From: an uncultured Faecalibacterium sp.
Lineage (GTDB): Bacteria > Bacillota > Clostridia > Oscillospirales > Ruminococcaceae
NCBI GenBank assembly: GCA_934533135.1
Contig: CAKTBG010000008.1
Span: 1 to 64,000, forward strand
Reading direction: 5' to 3'
DNA: 64,000 bases
Each line of letters opens with the position of its first letter. Within the stretch, counting starts at the first letter, position 1. A program made the position numbers and the translations under genes. Shown here piece by piece: positions 25,760 to 33,963 of the stretch. The notes below the pieces were generated by a model. The model saw nothing but the letters and a program-made list of their open reading frames with translations. It did no database searches and was not told where the DNA came from.

Positions 25760-26785
25760 TTACCGCTGGATACGGCCGGAACCGTCGCCGCCAGCCAGCT
25801 TCTCGACCTCGGAAACGGTGACCATGTTGTAGTCGCCCTCGATGGAGTGCTTCAGAGCGGAAGCAGCCACGGCGAACTCAACAGCCTCCTGGGTGCTCTT
25901 GCCGTTCAGCAGAGCGTAGATCAGGCCGCCGCCGAAGGAGTCGCCGCCGCCAACGCGGTCGATGATCTTCAGCTCGTACTTCTTGGAGAAGCAGTACTCG
26001 TCGGAAGCGACGTCGTACAGCATGGCACTCCAGCCGTTCTCGGAAGCGTTGTGAGACTCGCGCAGGGTGATGGCGACCTTCTCGAAGTGGAACTTGTCCG
26101 CCAGCTGCTTGGCAACGCTCTTGTAGCCCTCAGCGTTCAGCTTGCCGCCGTAGATGTCGGTGGACTCAGCCTCGATGCCGAACACGTCCTTTGCGTCCTC
26201 CTCGTTGGAGATGCAGACGTCCACATACTGGCACAGCTCGGTCATAGCAGCACGAGCCTGCTCACGGGTCCACAGCTTGCCGCGGTAGTTCAGGTCGCAG
26301 CTGATCTTCACGCCGCGAGCCTTTGCAGCCTTGCAAGCCTCGAGGCAGATCTCAACGACGTTCTGACCCAGAGCCGGGGTGATGCCGGTGAAGTGGAACC
26401 AATCGACGCCCTCGAAGATCTTGTCCCAGTTGAAGTCAGCGGGCTGAGCCAGCTGGATCGCGCTGTTGGCACGGTCGTAGATGCAGACGGAACCACGCTG
26501 AGAAGCACCCTTCTCGTTGTAGTAGATGCCCACACGGTCGCCGCCGCGGACGATCATGCTGGTGTCCACACCGTAGCGGCGCAGGCTGTTGATGGCGGCC
26601 TGACCGATGGCGTGAGCGGGCAGCTTGGTGACGAAGGCAGCGTCAACGCCGTAGTTTGCCAGAGAGACAGCGACGTTTGCCTCGCCGCCGCCGAAGGTAA
26701 ACTCCAGATTGTTGGCCTGAACGAAACGCTCGTAGTTGAACGGCTGCAGACGGACCATCAGTTCGCCAAAAGTAACGACTTTCAT
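25760..26785 (-). CDS. kdgK: 2-dehydro-3-deoxygluconokinase (PfkB family)
   Basis: This is a 341-residue sugar kinase. It has an N-terminal GELMVRL...FGGGEANVAVSLANYG substrate motif and a C-terminal VGGGDSFGGGLIYALLNG with the catalytic Asp. Position among kduI, kduD and eda indicates KDG as the substrate, giving KDPG. AAAGGAG lies 8 bases before the ATG. PfkB specificity is hard to judge from sequence alone. Confidence 0.9.
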   Translation of the reverse strand: MKVVTFGELMVRLQPFNYERFVQANNLEFTFGGGEANVAVSLANYGVDAAFVTKLPAHAIGQAAINSLRRYGVDTSMIVRGGDRVGIYYNEKGASQRGSVCIYDRANSAIQLAQPADFNWDKIFEGVDWFHFTGITPALGQNVVEICLEACKAAKARGVKISCDLNYRGKLWTREQARAAMTELCQYVDVCISNEEDAKDVFGIEAESTDIYGGKLNAEGYKSVAKQLADKFHFEKVAITLRESHNASENGWSAMLYDVASDEYCFSKKYELKIIDRVGGGDSFGGGLIYALLNGKSTQEAVEFAVAASALKHSIEGDYNMVTVSEVEKLAGGDGSGRIQR

Positions 26786-26879
26786 TGTGGTTTCTCCTTT
26801 TTTAAACAGTAAGTGTTGGGTATATCATCCCGCCGCAGGGTGCTCCCGGTGCGGCGGCAATATCGGATCTTTATAAGAG

Positions 26880-27842
26880 TTAGGCCTGAACGAGGTGGAA
26901 CGCAAAGCCTGCGATCTCGTCTGCGAAGTAGCAGGCGACGGTCTTGCCGTTCTTGACGTTCTTGCTGTCGAGGTCAAACTTGACGCCGCGCTGGGTCAGG
27001 TGATAGATGGCGCGGTCCACGTTGTTGCAGCCGATGGCGATGTGGCCATTGGTGCCGCGGCCCGGCTTCTTCATGATCTCGAACTCCTTGTTGCCGACGA
27101 AGATGCTGGAGTTGCCCGGGGCGACCTTCATGTTCAGCAGACCGCCGATCAGGTTGGCGACCTTCATGGCCTCTTCCTCGTTGCCGGTGTTGATGCCGAC
27201 GTGCATCAGCTTCAGACCCAGCATGGTATCAACGGCTTCCTTGCTCTGTGCGGTGATCTTGGCCCAATCGCCGGCCTTGATGACATCGCTCTTGCACATC
27301 CAGGTGCCGCCGACGGCGAAGATCTGGTCATAGCCCAGATAATCGTTGACGTTCTTGGCGTTGACGCCGCCGGTGCACATCCAGCGGGCACCCTTCAGGG
27401 CTGCGCCGATGTTCTTCAGCATACCGACGCCGCCGTTGGCCTCAGCCGGGAAGAACTTCAGAGCCTCGCAGCCGAGGTTCATGGCCTGCTGCATCTCGCC
27501 TGCAGAGGCGGTGCCGGGCATCATGATGCCGCCCTTGGCGATGACGTGCTTGCAGACTTCGGGGTCGAAGCCGGGAGCAACGATGAAGGAAGCACCGGCT
27601 GCCATGGCACGGTCAGCCTGCTCGCAGGTCAGGACGGTGCCTGCGCCCAGCAGCATCTCGGGCATCTCCTCGTGGATCTTGCGGATGCACTCCTCGGCAC
27701 AAGCCGTGCGGAAGGTGACCTCAGCAGCGGGCAGACCACCCTCAGCCAGAGCCTTGCACAGGGGCAGAGCCTCGTCCACGCTGTTAAATGCAATAACAGG
27801 GATAATGCCGATCTGATAGACCTTTTCTACGATGGGATTCAT
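26880..27842 (-). CDS. eda: KDPG/KHG aldolase fused to a VOC domain
   Basis: This is a 320-residue protein from the ATG at 27842 with AAGAAGGAG. Residues 1-~205 are a class I KDPG aldolase that cleaves KDPG to pyruvate and glyceraldehyde-3-phosphate. The Glu region is EVTFRTACAEE, GAGTVLTCEQA follows, and the Schiff-base Lys is in ALKFFPAE. Residues ~215-320 are a glyoxalase/VOC-like domain (LKLMHVGINTGNEEEAMKVANLI ... GFAFHLVQA). The extra domain is absent from E. coli Eda and its role is unknown. It is the first gene of the leftward operon. Confidence 0.92.
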   Translation of the reverse strand: MNPIVEKVYQIGIIPVIAFNSVDEALPLCKALAEGGLPAAEVTFRTACAEECIRKIHEEMPEMLLGAGTVLTCEQADRAMAAGASFIVAPGFDPEVCKHVIAKGGIMMPGTASAGEMQQAMNLGCEALKFFPAEANGGVGMLKNIGAALKGARWMCTGGVNAKNVNDYLGYDQIFAVGGTWMCKSDVIKAGDWAKITAQSKEAVDTMLGLKLMHVGINTGNEEEAMKVANLIGGLLNMKVAPGNSSIFVGNKEFEIMKKPGRGTNGHIAIGCNNVDRAIYHLTQRGVKFDLDSKNVKNGKTVACYFADEIAGFAFHLVQA

Positions 27843-27993
27843 AAACGCATTCTCCTTCTTAAATTTTAAAACTCTCCGAGTAGGCGGGAGCACCGATCCG
27901 GGCATACCAATCCCGCCGTACACTTGTAATATTAGTATAAACTACGGCGGGAAGTTTGGTAATGCTCAACAAGCACAATGTTTTGCATAAGAG

Positions 27994-28006
27994 CTTGTAT
28001 ACATTG
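27994..28006. promoter_or_regulatory. Putative GntR operator near the kdu/kdg promoter
   Basis: CTTGTATACATTG. The core CTTGTATAC[A/T] recurs inverted at 30768-30777 upstream of uxuA. It resembles the GGTATACC-centred sites of enterobacterial UxuR/ExuR. The minus-strand promoter TTACCA-N17-TATACT lies about 50 bases away. Confidence 0.4.
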
Positions 28007-28024
28007 CACAAAAATGCCGAAGGC

Positions 28025-28933
28025 TCAGAGGTTCAGCCGCCGGAACAGCTCGGCAATGCCGTCGTGATCGCAGTCGTTTTCGCTCACAAGGTCGGCCAGA
28101 GCCTTGATCTGGGGCATCCCGTTGGCCATGACTGCGGCGACGCCGGCCTTTTCCAGCATGGCGCGGTCATTCTCGCTGTCGCCGATGGCAACGGTGGCTT
28201 CACGGGGGATGCCCAGCTGGTCGGCCAGCATCAGCAGGGCAGAGCCTTTGTCGATGCCGCGGGGGGTGATCTCGATGTTTTCGGGGCAGCCCTGCACGAC
28301 CTCCACATCCTGCAAAGCGAGGAAGTGGGGCAGGGCGGCCTGCGCCTTCTCCCGGGTCTCGAAGAACATACAGAACTTCTCCACCGCGTGGGCGTGGCGG
28401 CTCATCCATTCGGCGAGATCCCGCACCACCAGAAAGCGGCCGTCGTCGGGCTGGTTGGCCTCGGTGGACTTCCGCTTGGCGAAGCGGGCGGTCAGGCAGC
28501 GGATGCCGTGTTCGTCCTTGATGGAGTAGCCGTCCGAGAAAACGCTCATCTCGCCGTCGTATTCCTGAAAAAGCGCGAACACCTCCCGGGCTTTCTGCAC
28601 CGGGAAAACATTCTGGATCAGGCAGATGGGGTCGCTGGTCTCCCGCTCGGCGGCATTGGAGTAGCGGCTGTACACGCAGCCCAGCGGATCGCTGCCCAGA
28701 TCCCAGACCGAAGCTCCGTTGGAGGTGATGGCGTACCGGATGCCGGGCAGCTGCGCAACCACTGGCGGCAGGTTGGCCAGCGGACGGCCGGTGGCGGGCA
28801 GCACCACCACACCGTGGGATACGGCTGCGGCAATGGCCTGCCGGGTGAGGGGAGAGATCCCCGACTGATGGTTCAGAAGCGTGCCGTCGAGGTCGAGGGC
28901 GACCAGACGGAGCGAAACAGTGGATTGTGACAT
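28025..28933 (-). CDS. Cof-type HAD-IIB phosphatase
   Basis: This is a 302-residue protein. The ATG at 28933 has AGGAGC upstream, while the frame continues far upstream into a divergent gene. The HAD motifs are clear: DLDGTLLN with the nucleophile Asp, ATGRPL, the Lys before VVQGCPENIEITPRGIDKGSAL, and IGDSENDRAML. The C2B cap is present. It is a cytosolic sugar-phosphate or nucleotide phosphatase of undefined substrate. The position beside uronate genes may be coincidental. Confidence 0.92.
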   Translation of the reverse strand: MSQSTVSLRLVALDLDGTLLNHQSGISPLTRQAIAAAVSHGVVVLPATGRPLANLPPVVAQLPGIRYAITSNGASVWDLGSDPLGCVYSRYSNAAERETSDPICLIQNVFPVQKAREVFALFQEYDGEMSVFSDGYSIKDEHGIRCLTARFAKRKSTEANQPDDGRFLVVRDLAEWMSRHAHAVEKFCMFFETREKAQAALPHFLALQDVEVVQGCPENIEITPRGIDKGSALLMLADQLGIPREATVAIGDSENDRAMLEKAGVAAVMANGMPQIKALADLVSENDCDHDGIAELFRRLNL

Positions 28934-28991
28934 GAGAGCTCCTATTCTTTCCAATGAAAACGATACCTTTATTCTATACGATAATCTCCGA

Positions 28992-29020
28992 TTGCGCAAG
29001 CCGTCCGGATGTGGTAAAAT
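28992..29020 (+). promoter_or_regulatory. Promoter of the PAP2-type gene
   Basis: TTGCGC at 28992-28997, a 17-base spacer and TAAAAT at 29015-29020. Confidence 0.6.
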
Positions 29021-29055
29021 AAAGCGTCTCAGAATAAAATTATAGGAGAAATGCA

Positions 29056-29697
29056 ATGGATCTGCATACGCTGCGGGCAAACTGCCGCCCGCACCTCTGG
29101 TTTCAGCTTTACTGGGTGATCTACCTGATCTGGTTCTTCTGGCTGGATCTGACCGTAAAAAACCCAAAATACATTATCCACAGCCCCATCGACGACCTCA
29201 TCCCCTTCAACGAGTGGTTCGTCTTCCCCTATTGCAGCTGGTTTTTGCTGCTGGCGGGGGTCACGGCACTGCTGTGGTGGTGCGATACCGCCAGCTATGA
29301 CAAACTCTGCCTGATGATGTTCTCCGGGATGACCTTCTGCCTGATCGTTTACATGGTGCTGCCGAATGGTCTGGACATCCGGCCGACCGCCGAAGCCGTC
29401 GGCCGGGATAACCTTGCCATGACGATCATGAAGATGCTCTGGAGCGCGGACGCCTCGGTCAATGTCTGCCCATCCATCCACTGCCAGAGTTCTGGCTGCA
29501 TGGCACTGGCGTTCTCGCAGAGCAGGCTGGCGAAAGACCGCCCGGGCTGGAAGGTGCTGGCCTGGGTCTGGGCTGGCCTGATTTGCGCCTCCACCGTGTT
29601 TACCAAGCAGCACTCTATTATAGATGTAGTCTGCGGTCTGGCACTGGTAGCCGTCTGGGTGCCGGTGCTTTACCGCCCTGCAAAGGCAAAAACGTAA
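29056..29697 (+). CDS. PAP2-superfamily membrane phosphatase
   Basis: This is a 213-residue protein with about five to six TM helices. Two acid-phosphatase motifs of the Aur1/inositolphosphotransferase-like branch are visible, CPSIHCQSSG and FTKQHSIIDV, carrying the catalytic His residues. It probably dephosphorylates a lipid phosphate or transfers a phospho-head group at the membrane. It is monocistronic between divergent HAD and downstream GntR genes, each with its own promoter. Confidence 0.88.
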   Translation: MDLHTLRANCRPHLWFQLYWVIYLIWFFWLDLTVKNPKYIIHSPIDDLIPFNEWFVFPYCSWFLLLAGVTALLWWCDTASYDKLCLMMFSGMTFCLIVYMVLPNGLDIRPTAEAVGRDNLAMTIMKMLWSADASVNVCPSIHCQSSGCMALAFSQSRLAKDRPGWKVLAWVWAGLICASTVFTKQHSIIDVVCGLALVAVWVPVLYRPAKAKT

Positions 29698-29726
29698 TTT
29701 TCGCTTGCCGATCTTTGCAAAACCTC

Positions 29727-29755
29727 TTGACGCAAACGGGCAGCAGGCATACAAT
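29727..29755 (+). promoter_or_regulatory. Promoter of the GntR regulator
   Basis: TTGACG at 29727-29732, a 17-base spacer and TACAAT at 29750-29755. Confidence 0.75.
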
Positions 29756-29828
29756 AAAATTGGGATTGATATATCACGTTTTTAGCAGAAAATCCGATTT
29801 TTGAACCCGTTTGGAGGAGAGGAACTGT

Positions 29829-30503
29829 ATGGCAACGAAAAGTGCCCGGGAGGTCGCATACGAAACGGTCCGCAGCCGGATCATCACCATGGAGCTGAAA
29901 CCCGGCGATGAGCTGAACGATCGTCTGCTGGCGCAGGAGCTTGGCATCAGCCGCACCCCGATGCGGGAAGCACTGATCATGCTCAACATTGCCCACATGG
30001 TCAACATCAAGCCCCAGAGCGGCACCCATGTGGCCCCCATCGACCTCAAGCTGATGGAGATGGAGCAGTTTGCTCGCTTTACCTTAGAAAAGGAGCTGCT
30101 GGATCGGATCCGCGGCAGGCTGACCCCGGAACAGGAGGCCGCCTACCGCCAGAACATCGAGCAGTACCGCGCGCTGGAACGCCAGCCCGACGCCGAAAAC
30201 CGGGAGACCCGGATGCTGGATCTGGACAATGGTTTCCACCGGATGGCATTTGAGATCTGCGGGATGGAAGCACACTTCGACCATATGCTTTCCACCTTTC
30301 AGCACATCGAGCGGCTGCGCAAGTTCAGCCTCCAGACCGAAGAAAACAAATCGGTCTGCGCCGCCCACACCCGCATCCTTGAGGCGGTGCTCCACGGCTC
30401 GGAGGACGATGTCAGCCGGGCACTGAGCGACCACCTGAACCGGTATAAGCTGTCGGTGGAGCAGGCGAAGAAGCATCACCCGGAATATTTTATCGAGGGG
30501 TGA
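29829..30503 (+). CDS. GntR-family (FadR/FCD) regulator, probable hexuronate regulator
   Basis: This is a 224-residue protein from the ATG at 29829; GGAGGAG lies upstream and an in-frame TTG at 29811 is less likely. Residues ~8-70 are a GntR winged HTH (YETVRSRIITMELKPGDELNDRLLAQELGISRTPMREAL). The FCD effector domain follows, with metal-ligand-like His residues in HRMAFEI, AAHTRIL and ALSDHLNRY. Flanking kdu/kdg and uxu operons suggest it controls uronate use, as UxuR/ExuR do in enterobacteria. Confidence 0.9.
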   Translation: MATKSAREVAYETVRSRIITMELKPGDELNDRLLAQELGISRTPMREALIMLNIAHMVNIKPQSGTHVAPIDLKLMEMEQFARFTLEKELLDRIRGRLTPEQEAAYRQNIEQYRALERQPDAENRETRMLDLDNGFHRMAFEICGMEAHFDHMLSTFQHIERLRKFSLQTEENKSVCAAHTRILEAVLHGSEDDVSRALSDHLNRYKLSVEQAKKHHPEYFIEG

Positions 30504-30612
30504 CCCTCTCAGTCGCCTTCGGCGACAGCTGTCCTCCCTCTGTCGCTAACGCGACATCTCCCTCCGGCCGGAGGGAGTTTTTCCCAGAGTGGGAGCCCTT
30601 GGCAGGCCGGGA
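30504..30612. repeat. Interspersed repeat of the CCCTCTCAGTC family
   Basis: It starts directly after the GntR stop codon and contains CCCTCTCAGTCG-CCTTCGGCGACAGCT and CTCCCTCCGGCCGGAGGGAG. It shares blocks with 4878-5042 and 42345-42890. The following ~100 bases to 30718 show nothing recognisable. Confidence 0.8.
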
Positions 30613-30718
30613 AAGTTTGTGCAGACCGCACAGAGTGCAACTGGACAGAAAATGCTGGGTCCTGCGGTGCAAATAAAACATCTTCTTTGTTAAAATAAAA
30701 TCAAAAGACACTTTGAAA

Positions 30719-30762
30719 GACGGCTGCAAAGGCGGAAAAACCGATTTGCAGTCGTCTTTTTG
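30719..30762 (+). terminator. Terminator upstream of the uxu promoter
   Basis: GACGGCTGCAAA (30719-30730) pairs with TTTGCAGTCGTC (30745-30756), followed by TTTTT. It isolates the uxu operon from upstream transcription. Confidence 0.8.
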
Positions 30763-30767
30763 TCTAA

Positions 30768-30837
30768 AGTATACAAGAAAAAACTCTAAAAAATGTCAAA
30801 ACGCCAGTTGCAAAAATCAAACTGATATATTAGAATA
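30768..30837 (+). promoter_or_regulatory. uxu promoter with upstream GntR-type site
   Basis: AGTATACAAG (30768-30777) is the inverted match to the site at 27994. TTGCAA (30809-30814), a 17-base spacer and TAGAAT (30832-30837) form the promoter. Confidence 0.6.
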
Positions 30838-30907
30838 TAAATTGAGAATGCACCACAGCGGTTGCTGTGGGCCAAAGCGAAGGGAACACAACAAGGAGGA
30901 CCCCACT

Positions 30908-32008
30908 ATGCCTATGAAAATGGGTTGGCGTTGGTACGGTGAAGGCAACGATCCTGTCACCCTCAGCGACATCAAGCAGATCCCCGGCGTGACCAGCATC
31001 GTCTGGGCACTGCACGATAAGATGCCCGGCGAGATCTGGGAGATCGACGAGATCCAGAAGGTCGCAGATCAGATCCATGCCTATGGCTTTGATATGGACG
31101 TGGTCGAGTCGGTCAATGTCCACGATGACATCAAGATCGGCCTGCCCACCCGCGACAAATACATCGAGAATTACAAGCAGTGCATCCGCAATCTGTCCAA
31201 GTTCGGCGTCAAGGTCATCTGCTACAACTTCATGCCGATCTTCGACTGGACCCGCACCGACCTGTTCCACCCCGTAGGCGACGGCTCTACCGCCCTGTTC
31301 TACGAGAAGGCCAAGATCAAGGACGACTACAAGTCCATGGCCGAATATATCCTGAGCTTTACCGAGAAATACAATATGACCTTCCCCGGCTGGGAGCCGG
31401 AGCGTATGGCAAAGCTGGACGAGCTGTTCAAGGCATACGCCCCTGTCACCAAGGAGAAGCTGTGGGAGAACCTGAAGTACTTCCTCGAGGCTCTGATGCC
31501 GACCTGCCGCGAGTGCAACATCAAGATGGCCATCCACATGGACGATCCCCCTTGGGATATCTTCGGCCTGCCCCGCCTGCTGGTGGATGCCCAGAGCATC
31601 GACCGCTTCCTGAGCATGGTGGACGATGAGTACAACTGCCTGACCCTCTGCTCCGGCAGCCTGAACGCAAACCCCGACAACAATGTTGCTGAGATCGTCC
31701 GCAAGCACTGCGACCGCATTGCATTTGCCCACATCCGCAACATCCACCACTTCCCCAACGGCGACTTCTCCGAGGCTGCTCACCGCGACTGCTGCGGCGA
31801 AACCGGCATCATCGAGATCCTGCGCGCCTACCATGACGGCGGCTACGAGGGCTACATCCGTCCCGACCACGGCCGTCAGCTGTGGGAGGAAGGCCCCGGC
31901 AGCTGCCGCCCCGGTTACGGCAAGTATGACCGTGCCCTCGGCATCCAGTATATGCTGGGTGTCTGGGATCTGCTGGATCGTCTGGATGAAGAGAAAAAGA
32001 AAGGCTGA
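30908..32008 (+). CDS. uxuA: Mannonate dehydratase
   Basis: This is a 366-residue TIM-barrel enzyme that dehydrates D-mannonate to 2-keto-3-deoxygluconate. The ATG follows AAGGAGG. The start MPMKMGWRWYGEGNDPVTL is typical for UxuA. Metal ligands are expected in CSGSLNA, AHIRNIHH and RPDHGRQLW, and all are present. It is co-transcribed with the oxidoreductase 5 bases downstream. Its product feeds KdgK/Eda encoded in the divergent cluster. Confidence 0.96.
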   Translation: MPMKMGWRWYGEGNDPVTLSDIKQIPGVTSIVWALHDKMPGEIWEIDEIQKVADQIHAYGFDMDVVESVNVHDDIKIGLPTRDKYIENYKQCIRNLSKFGVKVICYNFMPIFDWTRTDLFHPVGDGSTALFYEKAKIKDDYKSMAEYILSFTEKYNMTFPGWEPERMAKLDELFKAYAPVTKEKLWENLKYFLEALMPTCRECNIKMAIHMDDPPWDIFGLPRLLVDAQSIDRFLSMVDDEYNCLTLCSGSLNANPDNNVAEIVRKHCDRIAFAHIRNIHHFPNGDFSEAAHRDCCGETGIIEILRAYHDGGYEGYIRPDHGRQLWEEGPGSCRPGYGKYDRALGIQYMLGVWDLLDRLDEEKKKG

Positions 32009-32013
32009 GCATT

Positions 32014-33600
32014 ATGAAGCTGTCTGATATCAAGAACGGCAATCTGTCGGCTGCGTGGGCAGAAAAGGGCTATGAGCTGCCCAAATTCGACGTTGAGGCG
32101 GTCAAGGCCAAGACCCACGCCGAGCCCACTTGGGTCCACTTTGGCGCGGGCAACATCTTCCGCGCATTCCCGGCTGCCATCCTCAACGAGGCTCTGAACA
32201 GCGGCAAGTATGACCGCGGCGTGATCGTGGCCGAGAGCTTTGACTACGAGATCATCGACAAGGCATACCGCCCCTACGACAACATGAGCCTGCTGGTCTG
32301 CCTGAAGTCCACCGGCGACATCGAGAAGAAGGTCATCGCCTCCGTTACCGAGAGCCTGAAGGCCGATTATTCCTTCGGCGAGGACTGGGCACGTCTGGTG
32401 GAGATCTTCCAGAACCCCAGCCTGCAGATGATCTCCTTCACCATCACCGAGAAGGGCTACGGCGTTGCTCCGGCCGACCTCGAGCGCGGCCTGACCCCGG
32501 TTCTGGCCATGGGCAAGGTCACGGCTCTGCTGTACGAGCGTTTCAAGGCAGGCAAGCTGCCCCTGACCGTGCAGAGCATGGACAACTGCTCCCACAACGG
32601 CGATAAGGTCAAGAATGCCGTCCACACCTACGCATCCAAGTGGGTCGAGCAGGGTCTTGTTCCGGCCGAGTTCCTCGCTTATGTGCAGGATGAGACCAAG
32701 GTGACCTTCCCGTGGAGCATGATCGACAAGATCACCCCGCGCCCCGATGCCAAGGTCCAGCAGATGCTGGCCGATGACGGCTTTGAGGACAACTACACCA
32801 TCGTCACCGAGAAGCACACCTTCACCGCGCCCTTCGTCAACGCCGAGGAGACCGAGTATTTGTGCATCGAGGATCACTACACCAACGGTCGTCCTCCGCT
32901 GGAGCTGGGCGGTGTGCTCTACTGCGACCGCGAGACCGTGGACAAGATCGAGAAGATGAAGGTTTGCACCTGCCTGAACCCCCTGCACACGGCCATGTCC
33001 ATCTATGGCTGTATGCTGGATTACACCCTCATCTCGGCAGAGATGGCCGACGAGGATCTGCGTGCCTTCATCCAGAAGATCGGCTACATCGAGGCGATGC
33101 CGGTCGTGGTCGATCCGGGCGTTCTGAACCCCTATGAGTTCATCGGCGCGGTCATCAACCGCCGCCTGCCCAACCCCTTCATGCCCGACGCGCCCCAGCG
33201 CATCGCAACGGATACCTCCCAGAAGCTGGCCATCCGTTTTGGCGAGACCATCAAGGCTTATGAGGCACGCGGTCTGGACAAGTCGAACCTGATCCTGATC
33301 CCGCTGGTGCTGGCAGGCTATGCCCGTTACCTGAAGGGTGTGGACGACAACGGCAAGCCGTTTGAGATCTCTCCCGATCCGTTGCTGGCAGAGCTGCAGG
33401 CCATCGTCGCTCCGCTGGAAGTCAAGGAAGGCGAGCAGGACTTCAGCTGCCTGAAGAAGCTGTACAGCCGCGCCGATGTGTTCGGCGTTGATCTGTACGC
33501 CGTTGGTCTGGGCGAGAAGATCGAGGGCATGGTCAAGGAGCTGTACGCCGGCAACGGTGCCGTCCGCAAGACCCTGCACAAGTACACCGTCGCCCGCTGA
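32014..33600 (+). CDS. uxuB: Fructuronate reductase (mannitol dehydrogenase family)
   Basis: This is a 528-residue polyol-type dehydrogenase. It has an N-terminal Rossmann domain with VHFGAGNIFRAF for NAD and a C-terminal domain with MDNCSHNGDKV and NPLHTAMSIYGCML. It reduces D-fructuronate to D-mannonate, the UxuA substrate. Tagaturonate reductase or mannitol dehydrogenase are family alternatives; pairing with uxuA supports UxuB. A strong terminator follows. Confidence 0.92.
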   Translation: MKLSDIKNGNLSAAWAEKGYELPKFDVEAVKAKTHAEPTWVHFGAGNIFRAFPAAILNEALNSGKYDRGVIVAESFDYEIIDKAYRPYDNMSLLVCLKSTGDIEKKVIASVTESLKADYSFGEDWARLVEIFQNPSLQMISFTITEKGYGVAPADLERGLTPVLAMGKVTALLYERFKAGKLPLTVQSMDNCSHNGDKVKNAVHTYASKWVEQGLVPAEFLAYVQDETKVTFPWSMIDKITPRPDAKVQQMLADDGFEDNYTIVTEKHTFTAPFVNAEETEYLCIEDHYTNGRPPLELGGVLYCDRETVDKIEKMKVCTCLNPLHTAMSIYGCMLDYTLISAEMADEDLRAFIQKIGYIEAMPVVVDPGVLNPYEFIGAVINRRLPNPFMPDAPQRIATDTSQKLAIRFGETIKAYEARGLDKSNLILIPLVLAGYARYLKGVDDNGKPFEISPDPLLAELQAIVAPLEVKEGEQDFSCLKKLYSRADVFGVDLYAVGLGEKIEGMVKELYAGNGAVRKTLHKYTVAR

Positions 33601-33643
33601 TCCGGACGCGCTGTCTGGAACCCCTGAAATAACTATCTACGTT

Positions 33644-33682
33644 CCCACGCTGCGTTTTGCTTTGCCGCAGCGTGGGTTTTTG
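33644..33682 (+). terminator. Terminator of the uxu operon
   Basis: CCCACGCTGCG (33644-33654) pairs with CGCAGCGTGGG (33666-33676), followed by TTTTTG. Confidence 0.92.
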
Positions 33683-33687
33683 TTTGC

Positions 33688-33732
33688 AAAAAGGGAGCGG
33701 CCCCCGGAAATACCGGAGACGGCTCCCTTTTT
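33688..33732. terminator. Bidirectional terminator after the 30-residue peptide gene
   Basis: AAAAAGGGAGC (33688-33698) pairs with GCTCCCTTTTT (33722-33732). An inner CCGG/CCGG stem is present, with T-runs on both strands. Confidence 0.88.
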
Positions 33733-33753
33733 CAGGTGTGCTTTTCGGGTTGC

Positions 33754-33846
33754 TCAACTGAAGATCTTGCCCAGCAGCCAGAGCAGGAAGCTGGAAGAGG
33801 CCGAGGGGCCGAGGATCTTCATGAGCAGGGAAATCAGACAAGCCAT
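33754..33846 (-). CDS. 30-residue hydrophobic peptide
   Basis: This small frame starts MACLISLLMKILGP and ends LLWLLGKIFS, almost entirely hydrophobic with two Lys and a Ser-rich middle. AAAGGAG lies about 10 bases before its ATG and its own terminator follows 22 bases after the stop. This argues for a translated gene. It lies 118 bases downstream of the BspA-like gene on the same strand. A small membrane-active peptide, PSM-like peptide or type I toxin are possibilities; no homologue is recognised. Confidence 0.55.
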   Translation of the reverse strand: MACLISLLMKILGPSASSSFLLWLLGKIFS

Positions 33847-33963
33847 TCGGGAAATTCTCCTTTGCATTCGTTCGGGCAGTCTTGGCAGGAAAACTGCTCC
33901 GTAAAGAATACGGCGGAGCGGGGAATGCGATTGCAGGGAATGATTTCCAGATACAGTAAGGCT

